Counted from the stretch's first letter, positions 1 to 8,832 are shown. The stretch is DNA of 64,000 nt from Chitinophaga niastensis (GCF_003014755.1 NZ_PYAW01000002.1:186001-250000); one strand, 5' to 3'. Made by a program: numbers and translations. Notes: generated by a model from the letters alone, not told the origin.

Positions 1-2427
1 ACTCTCTTTTTGCACGTTGTGTTAGCCCAGGGATTTTCCGGAAAAGTATTTATTGACAAAAATGCGAATGGCACCCGTGATGCAGGTGAGGCAGGGGTTT
101 CAGGGATACGTGTATCTAACGGGGTACAGGTAACGGAAACAGATAATGCCGGTAATTATCATTTACCCGGTGATGCAAAAAACAAATTTGTATTTATTAC
201 CACACCGGCGGGATATAAATTTTCCAAAGCATTTTATATCAGAACAGATAGCAGCATCGCTACCTATGATTTTGGCCTGATGCCGGTGAAGCAGGCGCAA
301 TCCGGCATGGCAAAGTTTATACGACTCACAGATACAGAAACATATCTTTATAACAACTGGATCACAGAAACCAAAGATTACGCCCGCTTTGAAGGGGCTG
401 ATTTTATTGTACATACCGGAGATATCTGTTATGAAAAGGGATTGCAGTTTCATGCACAACAGATCAACAGTAATACCATGGGATTGCCGGTATATTACTG
501 TATTGGTAACCACGACCTGGTGAAGGGCCCTTACGGTGAAGCGTTGTATGAGTCGCTGTTTGGACCGGTATTTTATTCTTTTGAAGCCGGTCCTGCACAT
601 TTTATTGTAACGCCCATGAGATACGGTGATTATCAGCCTTCTTACACAGTGGATGACGTAGTACAGTGGATGAAAAATGACCTGGCGCATACAGATCCCT
701 CCAAGCCGGTTATTGTTTTTAATCATGATCTGCTTACCTACGATACTTTATTTACCATCCGGTCCGGCAAGGATAGTATTAACCTGAATGAACATAATCT
801 GAAAGCCTGGGTCTATGGCCACTGGCATATTAATTTTGCCCGCACCCATGGAAACACCGGCATCCGCTCACTCTGCTCTGCGCCGGCACCTGATGGGGGT
901 ATAGATAACTCTGCTTCTAATTTTGATATAATAGGAGTAGATAAAAAAGGTATTTCGTATGTGCAAAGACGTTATACCTATGTAAGCAACCAGGTAACGC
1001 AGGTATCTCCTGCTGCCAATGGTGTGGCATTTGAAGGTAATAAACTGCTGGTCAGCGTGAATGCTTATCAAACATCTTCTTATGTGCACCAGGTGCTATT
1101 CAGTTTATATAATAAAAAAGGACAACTGCTGAAACAGCTGTCTTTACAACAGCGTACAGACTGGAACTGGGCTACCACTATGGAAGTACCTGCTGCCAGG
1201 ATGAATAACGTATATACGTCTACGATAGAAGCTACATTAAATACCGGTAATATCTTATTCCGTCGTGATACCTTTTCAATGAAAAGAACCAGCATACCGG
1301 CCCTTACCGGACAGGTATGGCCTGAAGTGCTGCAGAATGCACAACGTACAGGCGTGGTGAATACCGCTGGTACACATGGATTGCAGCTGGCATGGTCTGC
1401 CAATATTGGTGGCAATGTATGGAAGTCGTCGCCCATTTATGCAGCAGGAAAAATATTTGTAGGTACGATTGATGATGAGGAAAATAAACATTGTGGTATC
1501 ACCGCACTGGATGCAAAGACCGGCAAAAAGTTATGGCAGTTCCATACAAAAAACTCTATCAAACACAGCATCAGCTATAGTAACGATGTATTACTGGCTA
1601 CTGATGCAGAGGGCGTTACCTATGCGCTGGAAGCTGCTACCGGCAAAGTACGCTGGCAGCATACCGGCGATCTGAAAAACTTACCGGCTTATAACTCCGG
1701 TGGCGTGGTGCAGGAAGGTATTTATTACACAGGCGCTGGTAATTATATGCAGGCGCTGGAAGTGACTACCGGTCAGGTAAAATGGACTAACCACGACTGG
1801 AGCGGAGGAGAAGGTACGCCGGCAGCCATGGCGTTGCAAAACGGGGTACTGGTTACTTCTTCCAACTGGAATCATTTGTACGCGCATAATGCCGCTACCG
1901 GTAAAGTGCTCTGGAAAAGAAGTGATGAAGGAATTCGCTTCCGCAGCGGTACACCTGCATTCTATGGCGATCGCCTGTACGTGCATGGTTTGAATAAACT
2001 ACATATTATTGATCCGGCAGATGGTAAAACGGTAGACAGTATTCCTACGGAGGATGCGTTGAAAACCATGACAGCCCCACTGGTAACGGATCAATACATT
2101 ATTATTTGCACCGCCGCCAATGGAATGGTAGCTTATAATAAACATACAAAACAACAGGTATGGTGTTTTGTACCTGGTGAAGCGCTCTTTTATACAGCAC
2201 CATATAGCTCGCCTTCTTCTGCTACTATTGAATCTACACCGTTATGTGCAGGTAATAATATTTATGTGGGAGCATCAGATGGATATGTGTATATAATAAA
2301 TATTCACTCCGGGAAAGCAGTATCACGTTTTCGTGTAGGCGCTCCCGTATTTGCAGAAATGGTGGTGTGCAACGGAATGTTGTATGTGGCTGATTTTTCT
2401 GGTAATGTGAATGCGTTTAGTTTATAG
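1..2427 (+). CDS. Secreted calcineurin-like phosphoesterase fused to a PQQ-type beta-propeller (5' truncated)
   Basis: The reading frame is open to the first base of the window, and the residues before the mature part (TLFLHVVLAQG) look like the end of a signal peptide, so the true start lies to the left. From the TTG at base 10, residues 9-90 resemble an SdrD B-like beta-sandwich (motif DKNANGTRDAGE). Residues 100-325 form a metallophosphoesterase core with GD (137-138), GNHD (166-169), NHD (238-240) and GHWH (270-273). Residues about 450-805 are repeated PQQ-like propeller blades (ATGKVRW, TTGQVKW, ATGKVLW). The protein is probably exported and hydrolyses a phosphoester whose identity cannot be read from sequence. 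The first metal motif is DTE, not the common DxH. A strong hairpin follows the stop. Confidence 0.85.
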   Translation, partial: TLFLHVVLAQGFSGKVFIDKNANGTRDAGEAGVSGIRVSNGVQVTETDNAGNYHLPGDAKNKFVFITTPAGYKFSKAFYIRTDSSIATYDFGLMPVKQAQSGMAKFIRLTDTETYLYNNWITETKDYARFEGADFIVHTGDICYEKGLQFHAQQINSNTMGLPVYYCIGNHDLVKGPYGEALYESLFGPVFYSFEAGPAHFIVTPMRYGDYQPSYTVDDVVQWMKNDLAHTDPSKPVIVFNHDLLTYDTLFTIRSGKDSINLNEHNLKAWVYGHWHINFARTHGNTGIRSLCSAPAPDGGIDNSASNFDIIGVDKKGISYVQRRYTYVSNQVTQVSPAANGVAFEGNKLLVSVNAYQTSSYVHQVLFSLYNKKGQLLKQLSLQQRTDWNWATTMEVPAARMNNVYTSTIEATLNTGNILFRRDTFSMKRTSIPALTGQVWPEVLQNAQRTGVVNTAGTHGLQLAWSANIGGNVWKSSPIYAAGKIFVGTIDDEENKHCGITALDAKTGKKLWQFHTKNSIKHSISYSNDVLLATDAEGVTYALEAATGKVRWQHTGDLKNLPAYNSGGVVQEGIYYTGAGNYMQALEVTTGQVKWTNHDWSGGEGTPAAMALQNGVLVTSSNWNHLYAHNAATGKVLWKRSDEGIRFRSGTPAFYGDRLYVHGLNKLHIIDPADGKTVDSIPTEDALKTMTAPLVTDQYIIICTAANGMVAYNKHTKQQVWCFVPGEALFYTAPYSSPSSATIESTPLCAGNNIYVGASDGYVYIINIHSGKAVSRFRVGAPVFAEMVVCNGMLYVADFSGNVNAFSL

Positions 2428-2437
2428 ATTTTACATT

Positions 2438-2482
2438 AAAATAAATAGCCTTCAGCAAATACTGCTGAAGGCTATTTATTTT
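2438..2482. terminator. Intrinsic terminator, perfect 20-bp stem
   Basis: Two 20-base arms (2438-2457 and 2463-2482) are exact reverse complements around a 5-base loop. The stem has a GC core flanked by A and T runs, so it can stop transcription in either direction. It follows the phosphoesterase gene. Confidence 0.85.
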
Positions 2483-2516
2483 GATGTACTTAGTTTGGTA
2501 TTGTAAAATAGCAAAT

Positions 2517-3038
2517 ATGTTGATGCAGGAGATGATGAATATTATCAGCAGCAGGAAAGAAGAATTGGGTATAACCCTATACCCGCCTGCATATCCCTAT
2601 CTTATTGAAGTGTTTGAAATCCGGATGGGGGTGAAGTTACCGGAGGAGGTACGGGCATTATATTTATACTGTAATGGATTCGAATCGGAAGAGGACCAGT
2701 TCAGGATTATTCCGCTGGAAGAAATTATGGAAAGGCGTAAAGAGTTTGTTAAAGGGCAATTTTATTTTGCTGAATACATGCTTTACTGTGACATGTGGGA
2801 TATACAGGTAGATGCAAATGATCCTGACAGTTACGGTATCTATAATTCTTCTTATAATATATTACTGACTAACTCACTGGTTACTTTTTTGGAGCATTTT
2901 GTGAAGGGAGGTGTATTTGAAGTGGGTGGGCTGATAGACTGGCAAGAGAAGTTGGAGAAAACAACAACAAGGGTGATAATATATAAAAGCAGGGTAGCTA
3001 AACTAGCCGCCCTGCTTTTAAAAAAATTAAAGTTCTGA
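2517..3038 (+). CDS. SMI1/KNR4 (SUKH) family-like protein
   Basis: About 173 residues. The stretch LPEEVRALYLYCNGFESEED followed by IIPLEEIMER is typical of the SMI1/KNR4 (SUKH) fold. Members are often immunity proteins for polymorphic toxins, but no toxin gene is adjacent, so function is unknown. An upstream in-frame TTG/ATG at 2481/2484 lies on the preceding terminator stem, so I prefer the ATG at 2517; 2523 and 2532 are possible. The last codons run through a second terminator-like hairpin, giving a basic tail (KLAALLLKKLKF). The 3' end overlaps the convergent YiaA/B-like gene by 12 bp. Confidence 0.65.
   Translation: MLMQEMMNIISSRKEELGITLYPPAYPYLIEVFEIRMGVKLPEEVRALYLYCNGFESEEDQFRIIPLEEIMERRKEFVKGQFYFAEYMLYCDMWDIQVDANDPDSYGIYNSSYNILLTNSLVTFLEHFVKGGVFEVGGLIDWQEKLEKTTTRVIIYKSRVAKLAALLLKKLKF
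2984..3020. terminator. Terminator-like hairpin inside a coding 3' end
   Basis: TAAAAGCAGGG (2984-2994) pairs with CCCTGCTTTTA (3010-3020), followed by an A/T run. It lies inside the last codons of the SMI1/KNR4-like gene and just past the stop of the opposing gene, so it probably terminates both. Confidence 0.65.
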
Positions 3039-3461
3039 ATTAATACCGTCTCTGTTTGTAGCAGTAGGTGATTTTGCAGCCTGTGTATCGCGTGTATTTT
3101 TTTGTACGGTGATAGCACCAAATACACTCAATAAAAATGCAAAAGCATAAAATCCTTTTTCGCTAGGAGCTAAAGTAGCATTCCATAATCCTATTGTCAA
3201 CAGGAGGATGGTCAGCAGCATAGATACCCAGGCGAGGCCATAGTAGATATCAGTTACGGGAACCCCTTCGAGTCTGTCTCTCACACATTTTTGCACGGAT
3301 ACCGCAGCAAATAAACCATACATTAAGATAGTGAAGTAGTACCCTTTTTCATTTAGTTGCATAGTGGAGGCATTCCAGAGTCCGATGATGAAGCCTAAGA
3401 TACCTGCAAGTACTGCTACCCAGGAGGCGGCAATAAATGCCATTGAAGGTTTTTGTTTCAT
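3027..3461 (-). CDS. YiaA/YiaB-type inner membrane protein
   Basis: A 144-residue protein with four predicted membrane helices in two repeated pairs. Each pair contains the GLWNA motif (near residues 27 and 86), an acidic/aromatic turn (EKGYY, EKGFY) and a VQKxxRD ending. This tandem arrangement is the YiaA/B two-helix domain, found in small inner-membrane proteins of unknown function. It sits 69 bp downstream of the truncated haemoglobin gene on the same strand and may share its transcript. The ATG at 3461 gives a short polar N-terminus before the first helix. Confidence 0.8.
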   Translation of the reverse strand: MKQKPSMAFIAASWVAVLAGILGFIIGLWNASTMQLNEKGYYFTILMYGLFAAVSVQKCVRDRLEGVPVTDIYYGLAWVSMLLTILLLTIGLWNATLAPSEKGFYAFAFLLSVFGAITVQKNTRDTQAAKSPTATNRDGINSEL

Positions 3462-3530
3462 TGATTGATTGAGATTTTATTAAGGGATTGGGTGTTGGTT
3501 AAACAAATTTATCTGCTGTAATAATACTAT

Positions 3531-4001
3531 TTATTTTTGATAGGGTCCACCGGTTTCTCCCCAGCCCCATTTGGGCATAGGTTCACTTTCGCCGATCGGA
3601 TTTTCAGTTGTTTGGGAATTAAGGATGGCTAACCGGCTGCCCCATTCCAGGTAACCTACCAATGCAGAGCGAAACTCAGGATCATCTACCAGCCCAATTT
3701 CATCGGCGCTGTCCAGTAAAAGTTTGATCCATTGCTTACGCTGAACTTCTGTAAGTGATTTGCCAACATGATGTGCTACCATATTGGAATGACTCCCATG
3801 ATCCTGATCTGTATAGAGTTTGGGGCCGCCAAAAACTTCTGCAATAAAATGTGCTACATGTTTGGTGTGTTCCGGACTCATGTTCCTGAATACAGGTTCC
3901 AGCAATTCATCTTTCAGCACTTTATCATAAAATACTTCTGTTAGCTTTTCAAGGGAAGCTTGTCCTCCGGCCCAGTTATAAAGGGATGGTACTTCTTTCA
4001 T
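3531..4001 (-). CDS. Group II truncated haemoglobin
   Basis: At 156 residues the length fits a 2-over-2 globin plus a C-terminal tail. The core contains LYNWAGG near the N-terminus, PVFRNMSPEH at the B/CD region, and HHVGKSLTEVQRKQW, in which His78 aligns with the proximal haem ligand and Trp91 with the invariant Trp of group II. Such proteins are cytoplasmic and bind oxygen or nitric oxide, with roles in redox or nitrosative stress, although the physiological role here is inferred. A strong terminator separates it from the tRNA gene, so it should have its own promoter in 4002-4072, where I see no clear consensus match. Confidence 0.9.
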   Translation of the reverse strand: MKEVPSLYNWAGGQASLEKLTEVFYDKVLKDELLEPVFRNMSPEHTKHVAHFIAEVFGGPKLYTDQDHGSHSNMVAHHVGKSLTEVQRKQWIKLLLDSADEIGLVDDPEFRSALVGYLEWGSRLAILNSQTTENPIGESEPMPKWGWGETGGPYQK

Positions 4002-4072
4002 GAAGACTGGTTTATTGATAAGAGATTTTTTTTGCTGTATTAAAAATAAATCTTTTGTAGATAGGGCACAAA

Positions 4073-4102
4073 AAAAGTCCTGAACAGCTGTTCAGGACTT
4101 TT
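4073..4102. terminator. Perfect 30-bp palindromic terminator after the tRNA
   Basis: AAAAGTCCTGAACAG is followed directly by its exact reverse complement. In the minus direction the stem is followed by a T run, as expected for the end of the tRNA transcript. Confidence 0.9.
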
Positions 4103-4110
4103 ACTTTTTG

Positions 4111-4182
<72 letters not shown>

Positions 4183-4192
4183 TTGTGGAGTG

Positions 4193-4222
4193 CAAATGTA
4201 GACAATTAATTCAAACTACAAA
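4193..4222 (-). promoter_or_regulatory. Bacteroidota-type promoter of the initiator tRNA
   Basis: Reading the minus strand, TTTG (4222-4219) is followed after 18 bases by TACATTTG (4200-4193). This matches the TTTG/TAnnTTTG promoter of Bacteroidota and places the start of transcription a few bases before the tRNA. Confidence 0.75.
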
Positions 4223-4502
4223 ATTTAATAGATTTATTTTTTGCGCAACGAGGTATATGCTGCTGCATTTATTATTTTTCTGTGCATTTTTTTTAGTAAG
4301 GATGTTACTCTGTAATCCTTGTGGGTATTATGTTTCAGGGCATATTTGTAAAAGCCTGTTTATGAACATGCGAAAGCATAAAATTTATTTTTATTTTTTC
4401 AGACGATGAGATTAAAAACCATTTTGGCTCAAAAATCTCATCATCTAAAAAAAATAATCCTTTGGAAATATTGCTGGAAGCGGTGTTACGGAGATATAAA
4501 AA
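4223..4502. other. AT-rich intergenic region with one hairpin
   Basis: No convincing gene. Short frames here lack family features. The arms AGACGATGAGATT (4400-4412) and AATCTCATCATCT are near-complementary and may fold at the 3' end of the encapsulin/desulfurase transcript, though there is no good T run in that direction. Confidence 0.4.
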
Positions 4503-6152
4503 TTATATCCTGCTCCTGCGTAATCGCAATAATGCATTTACCAGGGTATCAACATCATCACAACTATTATAAAATGCCAGCGACGGACGTACGGTACTCT
4601 CTACACCAAACCTGCGCAGGATGGGCTGTGCGCAATGATGACCGGATCGTACAGCGATACCTTCCTGGTTGAGTGCAGCACCCACCTGTTCAGTAGTGAA
4701 GTCTTTAAAAACAAAAGATAGCACGCTGGTTTTGTCTGGTGCTGTACCTATCAAACGTAAGCCTGGTACATCTTTCATCAATTGTGTAGCATATCCCAGC
4801 AGGTAATGCTCATATTGATAAATGGCATCAATACCAATATGATTTACATAATCAATGGCGGCACCTAAGCCAACGGCATCGGCTATATTTCCGGTGCCTG
4901 CTTCAAACCGGCCAGGGGCGGCCTGATACTGGGTATGTTCAAAGGTAACATCTTTGATCATGCTGCCTCCACCTTGCCAGGGTTGCGTTTCATTGAGCAG
5001 GGCTTCTTTGCCATAGAGTACACCAATACCTGTAGGGGCAAAAATTTTATGACCGGAAAATGCGTACCAGTCGCAGTTTAGCAGCTGTACATCTGTCCGT
5101 ATATGTGATACTGCCTGAGCACCATCTACCAATACTTTAGCACCTGCCTGGTGCGCCAGTTCCACCATTCTTTGTGCGGGTGTAACGGTTCCCAGTGCAT
5201 TAGATACCTGGGCAAATGATACGAGCTTTGTTTTAGGACCGAGTAATTTTGTATACTCGTCCATTAAGATCTGTCCGTCATCGTCTACCGGAATTACTTT
5301 GATGAGCAATCCTTTTTTGTTGGCCAGTTGCTGCCAGGGCACAATATTGGCGTGATGTTCCAGGTGGCTGAGTATTATTTCATCGCCTGATTGCAGGAAC
5401 TGTTCGCCCCAGCTTTTTGCTACCAGGTTGATGGCTTCTGTGGCGCCGCGTACAAATACAATTTCATTGACGGATGCAGCATTCAGGAAAGAGCGCACTT
5501 TTTCGCGTGCGCCTTCATATGCATCAGTAGCGCGTGCTGCCAGTTCATGTGCTGCGCGGTGAATGTTGGAATTTTCGTGCTCGTAAAAATAACTGACACG
5601 ATCAATCACCTGTTGTGGCTTTTGTGTGGTAGCGGCATTGTCCAGCCATATGAGGCGGCGTCCGTTCACATGTTCCTGCAGGATGGGAAAGTCGGCCCTG
5701 ATCAGGTTTACATCCAGTGGCGGCTGACTGATACCAGTGATACCAGTTGCTTTTTGCGGTAAAAAGTAATAAGATGTTTCCTGCATGGGCAGCTGTGATC
5801 CCCAGGATTGGGTATGAATATTTTTTAGTGCGCGCTGTAGTTCCTGCTCAAATGAAGGATCATATGTTGCAGGTTTTTGTGTCATGGCGCTGGGTGATAT
5901 TCCGCTACCGGCTACTGAAGAGGGGATGCCACCGTTATCGGAAAAATGCGGGTCCGGTAAACTGGTGGGTGCCTGTGTAACATCGGTTACGCTACCTTGT
6001 TGCAGCAGCGGGTCCTGGATGGGGTCAGCTGACGCATATTGCTGTGGCAATGCGTCATTACCGGACTGCGAAGACTTGAAAAGCTGGTTGGCCAGTCTTT
6101 CCAGGGCAGCAATATCTGGTAATCCATCTGTAGTAAAATTATTTGTATTCAT
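4503..6152 (-). CDS. Encapsulin-associated cysteine desulfurase (SufS-type) with N-terminal cargo region
   Basis: 549 residues, compared with about 410 for a plain SufS. The C-terminal 400 residues are a class V PLP desulfurase: LDNAATTQKP near 170, PLP lysine in SGHK (about 370) and catalytic cysteine in RSGHHCAQP (about 508). It should remove sulfur from cysteine to give alanine and an enzyme persulfide. Residues 1-145 are Pro/Gln/Ser-rich and probably disordered, with short hydrophobic islands at 10-25 (GLPDIAALERLANQLF), 101-109 and 127-132. Extended N-termini of this kind direct the enzyme into family 2A encapsulin shells. The gene starts inside the 3' end of the shell gene (14-bp overlap), supporting coupled translation. 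No sufBCD genes are nearby. Confidence 0.92.
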   Translation of the reverse strand: MNTNNFTTDGLPDIAALERLANQLFKSSQSGNDALPQQYASADPIQDPLLQQGSVTDVTQAPTSLPDPHFSDNGGIPSSVAGSGISPSAMTQKPATYDPSFEQELQRALKNIHTQSWGSQLPMQETSYYFLPQKATGITGISQPPLDVNLIRADFPILQEHVNGRRLIWLDNAATTQKPQQVIDRVSYFYEHENSNIHRAAHELAARATDAYEGAREKVRSFLNAASVNEIVFVRGATEAINLVAKSWGEQFLQSGDEIILSHLEHHANIVPWQQLANKKGLLIKVIPVDDDGQILMDEYTKLLGPKTKLVSFAQVSNALGTVTPAQRMVELAHQAGAKVLVDGAQAVSHIRTDVQLLNCDWYAFSGHKIFAPTGIGVLYGKEALLNETQPWQGGGSMIKDVTFEHTQYQAAPGRFEAGTGNIADAVGLGAAIDYVNHIGIDAIYQYEHYLLGYATQLMKDVPGLRLIGTAPDKTSVLSFVFKDFTTEQVGAALNQEGIAVRSGHHCAQPILRRFGVESTVRPSLAFYNSCDDVDTLVNALLRLRRSRI

Positions 6153-7062
6153 GGTACTTGCCTATTTCTACATCATCGAGAACAGCAATGGCATCATCTA
6201 CCAATACCGCCAATGAACAGTAAAGAGAAACCAGATAAGAAGCAATGGCATGATGGTTAATGCCCATGAAGCGCACAGACAGGCCGGGCGATTGTTCGCC
6301 GGGTAAGTTAGGTTGGTAAAGCCCTACAACGCCTTGTCTGCTTTCTCCGGTACGCAGTAATATGATTTTTGTTTTACCTTTTTCAACAGGTACTTTATCG
6401 GAAGGTACCAACGGAATGCCGCGCCAGGTAAGGAATTGAGAGCCAAATAGCGATACAGTAGGAGGTGGTACACCTCTACGGGTACATTCGCGGCCAAAGG
6501 CGGAAATGGCAAGTGGATGCAGTAAAAAGAAGCCCGGCTCTTTCCATACTTTGGTGATCAGGTCGTCCAGGTCATCCGGAGTAGGGGCGCCGGTGCGTGT
6601 TTTAATACGTTGTGATGCGGCCACACTGTGCAGCAATCCATATTCTTTGTTGTTGATCAGCTCACTTTCCTGACGCTCCTTAATGGTTTCAATGATCAGG
6701 CGTAACTGCTCACTGATCTGATTGTAAGGTTTGCTGTAGAGGTCGGACACACGGGTGTGTACATCCAGTACGGTATTCACTGCACTGAGATTATACTCGC
6801 GTGGATTTTCAATATAATCCACATACGTTTCGGGTAGTTCGCGTTCATCTCTTTCGGAACAATCTACCGTTACATTGCTTTCATCTTTTACTTTGTTGAG
6901 CCGATAAACTCCTGACTCCACTGGTATCCAGCTCATTAATTTGGTCAGCCAGCGGGGAGTAATGGACATCATTTGCGGCACCGTACGGGTAGCAATAGCT
7001 AGTTGTCTGGCGGCCACATCGCCTAGCGCAGTCTGAGTCTTGGTTTTACTTACATCTGCCAT
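6139..7062 (-). CDS. Family 2A encapsulin shell protein (SrpI-like)
   Basis: 307 residues, the usual size of this family. Recognisable features are the N-terminal arm (AARQLAIATRTVPQMMSITP, 18-37), SWIPVESGVYRLNK, the helical segment around NNKEYGLLHSVA, and the C-terminal part with SLFGSQFLTWRGIPLVPSDK and GLYQPNLPGEQSPGLSVRFM. The fold is that of HK97-type capsids, and homologues self-assemble into protein shells that enclose a cysteine desulfurase. There is no extra cyclic-nucleotide-binding domain, which separates it from family 2B. The next gene is that desulfurase, overlapping by 14 bp. Known members are linked to sulfur metabolism and sulfur limitation. That role is inferred here, and no regulatory site was recognised upstream. 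Confidence 0.93.
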   Translation of the reverse strand: MADVSKTKTQTALGDVAARQLAIATRTVPQMMSITPRWLTKLMSWIPVESGVYRLNKVKDESNVTVDCSERDERELPETYVDYIENPREYNLSAVNTVLDVHTRVSDLYSKPYNQISEQLRLIIETIKERQESELINNKEYGLLHSVAASQRIKTRTGAPTPDDLDDLITKVWKEPGFFLLHPLAISAFGRECTRRGVPPPTVSLFGSQFLTWRGIPLVPSDKVPVEKGKTKIILLRTGESRQGVVGLYQPNLPGEQSPGLSVRFMGINHHAIASYLVSLYCSLAVLVDDAIAVLDDVEIGKYHEYK

Positions 7063-7206
7063 GATGGGATCAGTTTTTGAAGTTTGCGAAAATGAAGCGT
7101 TGAACCATGAAGAAAAATGTGTAGTGGGTCATTTTTCTGCCGATCGGTAGGTATTAATTATAGTATAAATTAAGCCTTTTTGATTAAAACAAAAAAAGCG
7201 GGGGGT

Positions 7207-7390
7207 GTCTTTCACAGGATTAGGCTGATTATACTGATTACCCTGATTTTATTTTTTTGATTTAAAAAAGATTAGCGAAGATCAAAGCGGATATTTCCGT
7301 TTCGATCTTCGCTAATCTTTTTTAAATCTATCTTAATCAAAAAAACAAAATCGGTGTAATCAGTATAATCAGCCTAATCCTGGGAAAGAC
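7207..7390. repeat. Long inverted repeat, locus A
   Basis: The 34-base arms 7207-7240 and 7357-7390 are complementary with one mismatch (core AGGATTAGGCTGATTATACT). Inside lies a second pair, AAAAAAGATTAGCGAAGATC and its reverse complement at about 7264-7323, so the whole 184 bp can form one nested hairpin. It ends 3 bp from the beta-lactamase-like stop codon. The same arm sequences recur at 10648-11003. No transposase is present. Confidence 0.85.
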
Positions 7391-7393
7391 AAT

Positions 7394-8698
7394 TTAATCG
7401 TTGATGGCCTGATACGTCAGTACTTTAAATTCTTCACCAATGCGCCAGTAAGGGGATAAGTATTCCTGTGTAAAGAACAGCCCGATGAGATTTTCTTTGG
7501 GATCTACCCAGCCATGTGTATTAAAAGCGCCTTCCCATCTGAAAGCGCCGATACTTAAAGGCGACAGGTAATCATTTTTTGCTGTTTCCAGTGAAAAGCC
7601 GCTCAGCCCAAATTGTATGTCGTCTGGTTGTGCAGGGAAGGGAGATGATTTGGTGCCTTCCGGCAAATTATTGGTGAGCATATATTCAATGGTCTTGCGG
7701 CTGATTAAACGTTTGTTTTTATATATGCCTTTGTTGAGATAGAAGGTCAGGAATTTTGCATAGTCCTCAATGGTAGAGCTGAGGCCGGCTCCGCCGGATA
7801 AGTAAGTACCATGCAGTTTCGGAAAGTCCGGATCTACTCCTTCATAAATCGGATGTGTTACGGGTAAGAGCGTATTCCCTATATTTTCATATAAAGTAAC
7901 CAGTCGGTTTTGTTTTTCTTTTGGCAGATGAAAATAAGTATCCTTCATTTCCAGCGGTTCAAAAATTCTTTTTTGGAGAAACACATCGAGTGGTTGTCCG
8001 CTCCATATTTCAACCAGGTAACCGAGGATGTCTGTGTTGAGGCCATAAGTAAAGGCCGCTCCGGGATCGTGTTGCAGCGGCAGTTTGGCGAGGATAGCTA
8101 TTTTTTCCTGCAAGGTAGATGCGCTGGTACCAATACCGCTGGGAACACCCGCTTTTTGATACATAGCCCACATATTGGGATCGCTGAAAACAGCAGGATA
8201 GGCGATACCGGAAGTATGACGCAGCAAGTCCCTGATCGTAATTTCCCTGTTGGCTGGCCTGGTGGTATAGGTGGTGTCTTTGGCATTAAAGGCAACCACT
8301 ACCTGCGGATTTTTGAATGCAGGAATATATTTTGATAACGGATCATCGAGTAAAAATTTATTTTCTTCCCACAGCATCATCGCAGCCAGACTGGTGATCG
8401 CTTTTGATTGAGAAGCAATTCTGAATATATTGTTTAGCTGCATTGTTTTCTTAGTAGCTACATCAGCATTGCCAAATGCTTTGTTGTAAACGATTTCACC
8501 GTTCCTGATGATGAGTGCGGTGGCGCCGGGAATATGCTGCACTTTTATTTCGCGGTTAATAAAGCTGTCGATGCGGGAGAGGCGTTGCTGATCGAAGCCG
8601 GTAGTTGTTTTTTGCTGTGCTTGCGTAGCGGTGGCGATCAGGCTGATGGATACTGCGGAAAGTATAGATAAGATGCTCTTTTTAATATCGGATTTCAT
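7394..8698 (-). CDS. Class C beta-lactamase-related serine hydrolase, exported
   Basis: 434 residues. An N-terminal signal peptide ends near ATATQA-QQ (about residue 27). The active-site motif SxxK is S96-Q-S-K99, and FTYGLNTDILGYLVE supplies the tyrosine motif. The core LLRHTSGIAYP and the C-terminal HGW motif (near residue 400) fit the beta-lactamase/esterase family PF00144. Members act on esters, peptides or lactams in the periplasm, and the substrate cannot be told from the sequence. The gene stands alone: a long hairpin repeat follows its stop and a 134-bp gap separates it from the SDR gene upstream. Confidence 0.88.
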   Translation of the reverse strand: MKSDIKKSILSILSAVSISLIATATQAQQKTTTGFDQQRLSRIDSFINREIKVQHIPGATALIIRNGEIVYNKAFGNADVATKKTMQLNNIFRIASQSKAITSLAAMMLWEENKFLLDDPLSKYIPAFKNPQVVVAFNAKDTTYTTRPANREITIRDLLRHTSGIAYPAVFSDPNMWAMYQKAGVPSGIGTSASTLQEKIAILAKLPLQHDPGAAFTYGLNTDILGYLVEIWSGQPLDVFLQKRIFEPLEMKDTYFHLPKEKQNRLVTLYENIGNTLLPVTHPIYEGVDPDFPKLHGTYLSGGAGLSSTIEDYAKFLTFYLNKGIYKNKRLISRKTIEYMLTNNLPEGTKSSPFPAQPDDIQFGLSGFSLETAKNDYLSPLSIGAFRWEGAFNTHGWVDPKENLIGLFFTQEYLSPYWRIGEEFKVLTYQAIND

Positions 8699-8832
8699 TG
8701 TAGTATTATTAATTTTTGTTTGGAGATGATTACATACACTCCCTGTTTCCTGCTACCACAGGCAAAAGAAGGAGGAAGGGGCGCGTATGTAATCAGGAAT
8801 TTTTTTTGGGAGAGATGAGGATAAAAAAGTTG

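Noticed and set aside
4185..4672. Two short plus-strand reading frames between the tRNA and the desulfurase gene
   Set aside because: Low-complexity, Cys/Phe-rich translations with no family pattern; the second lies largely over the 3' end of the desulfurase gene.
6139..7062. The shell gene read as a phage capsid
   Set aside because: Its length, motifs and coupling to a cysteine desulfurase fit family 2A encapsulin. No other phage gene is nearby.
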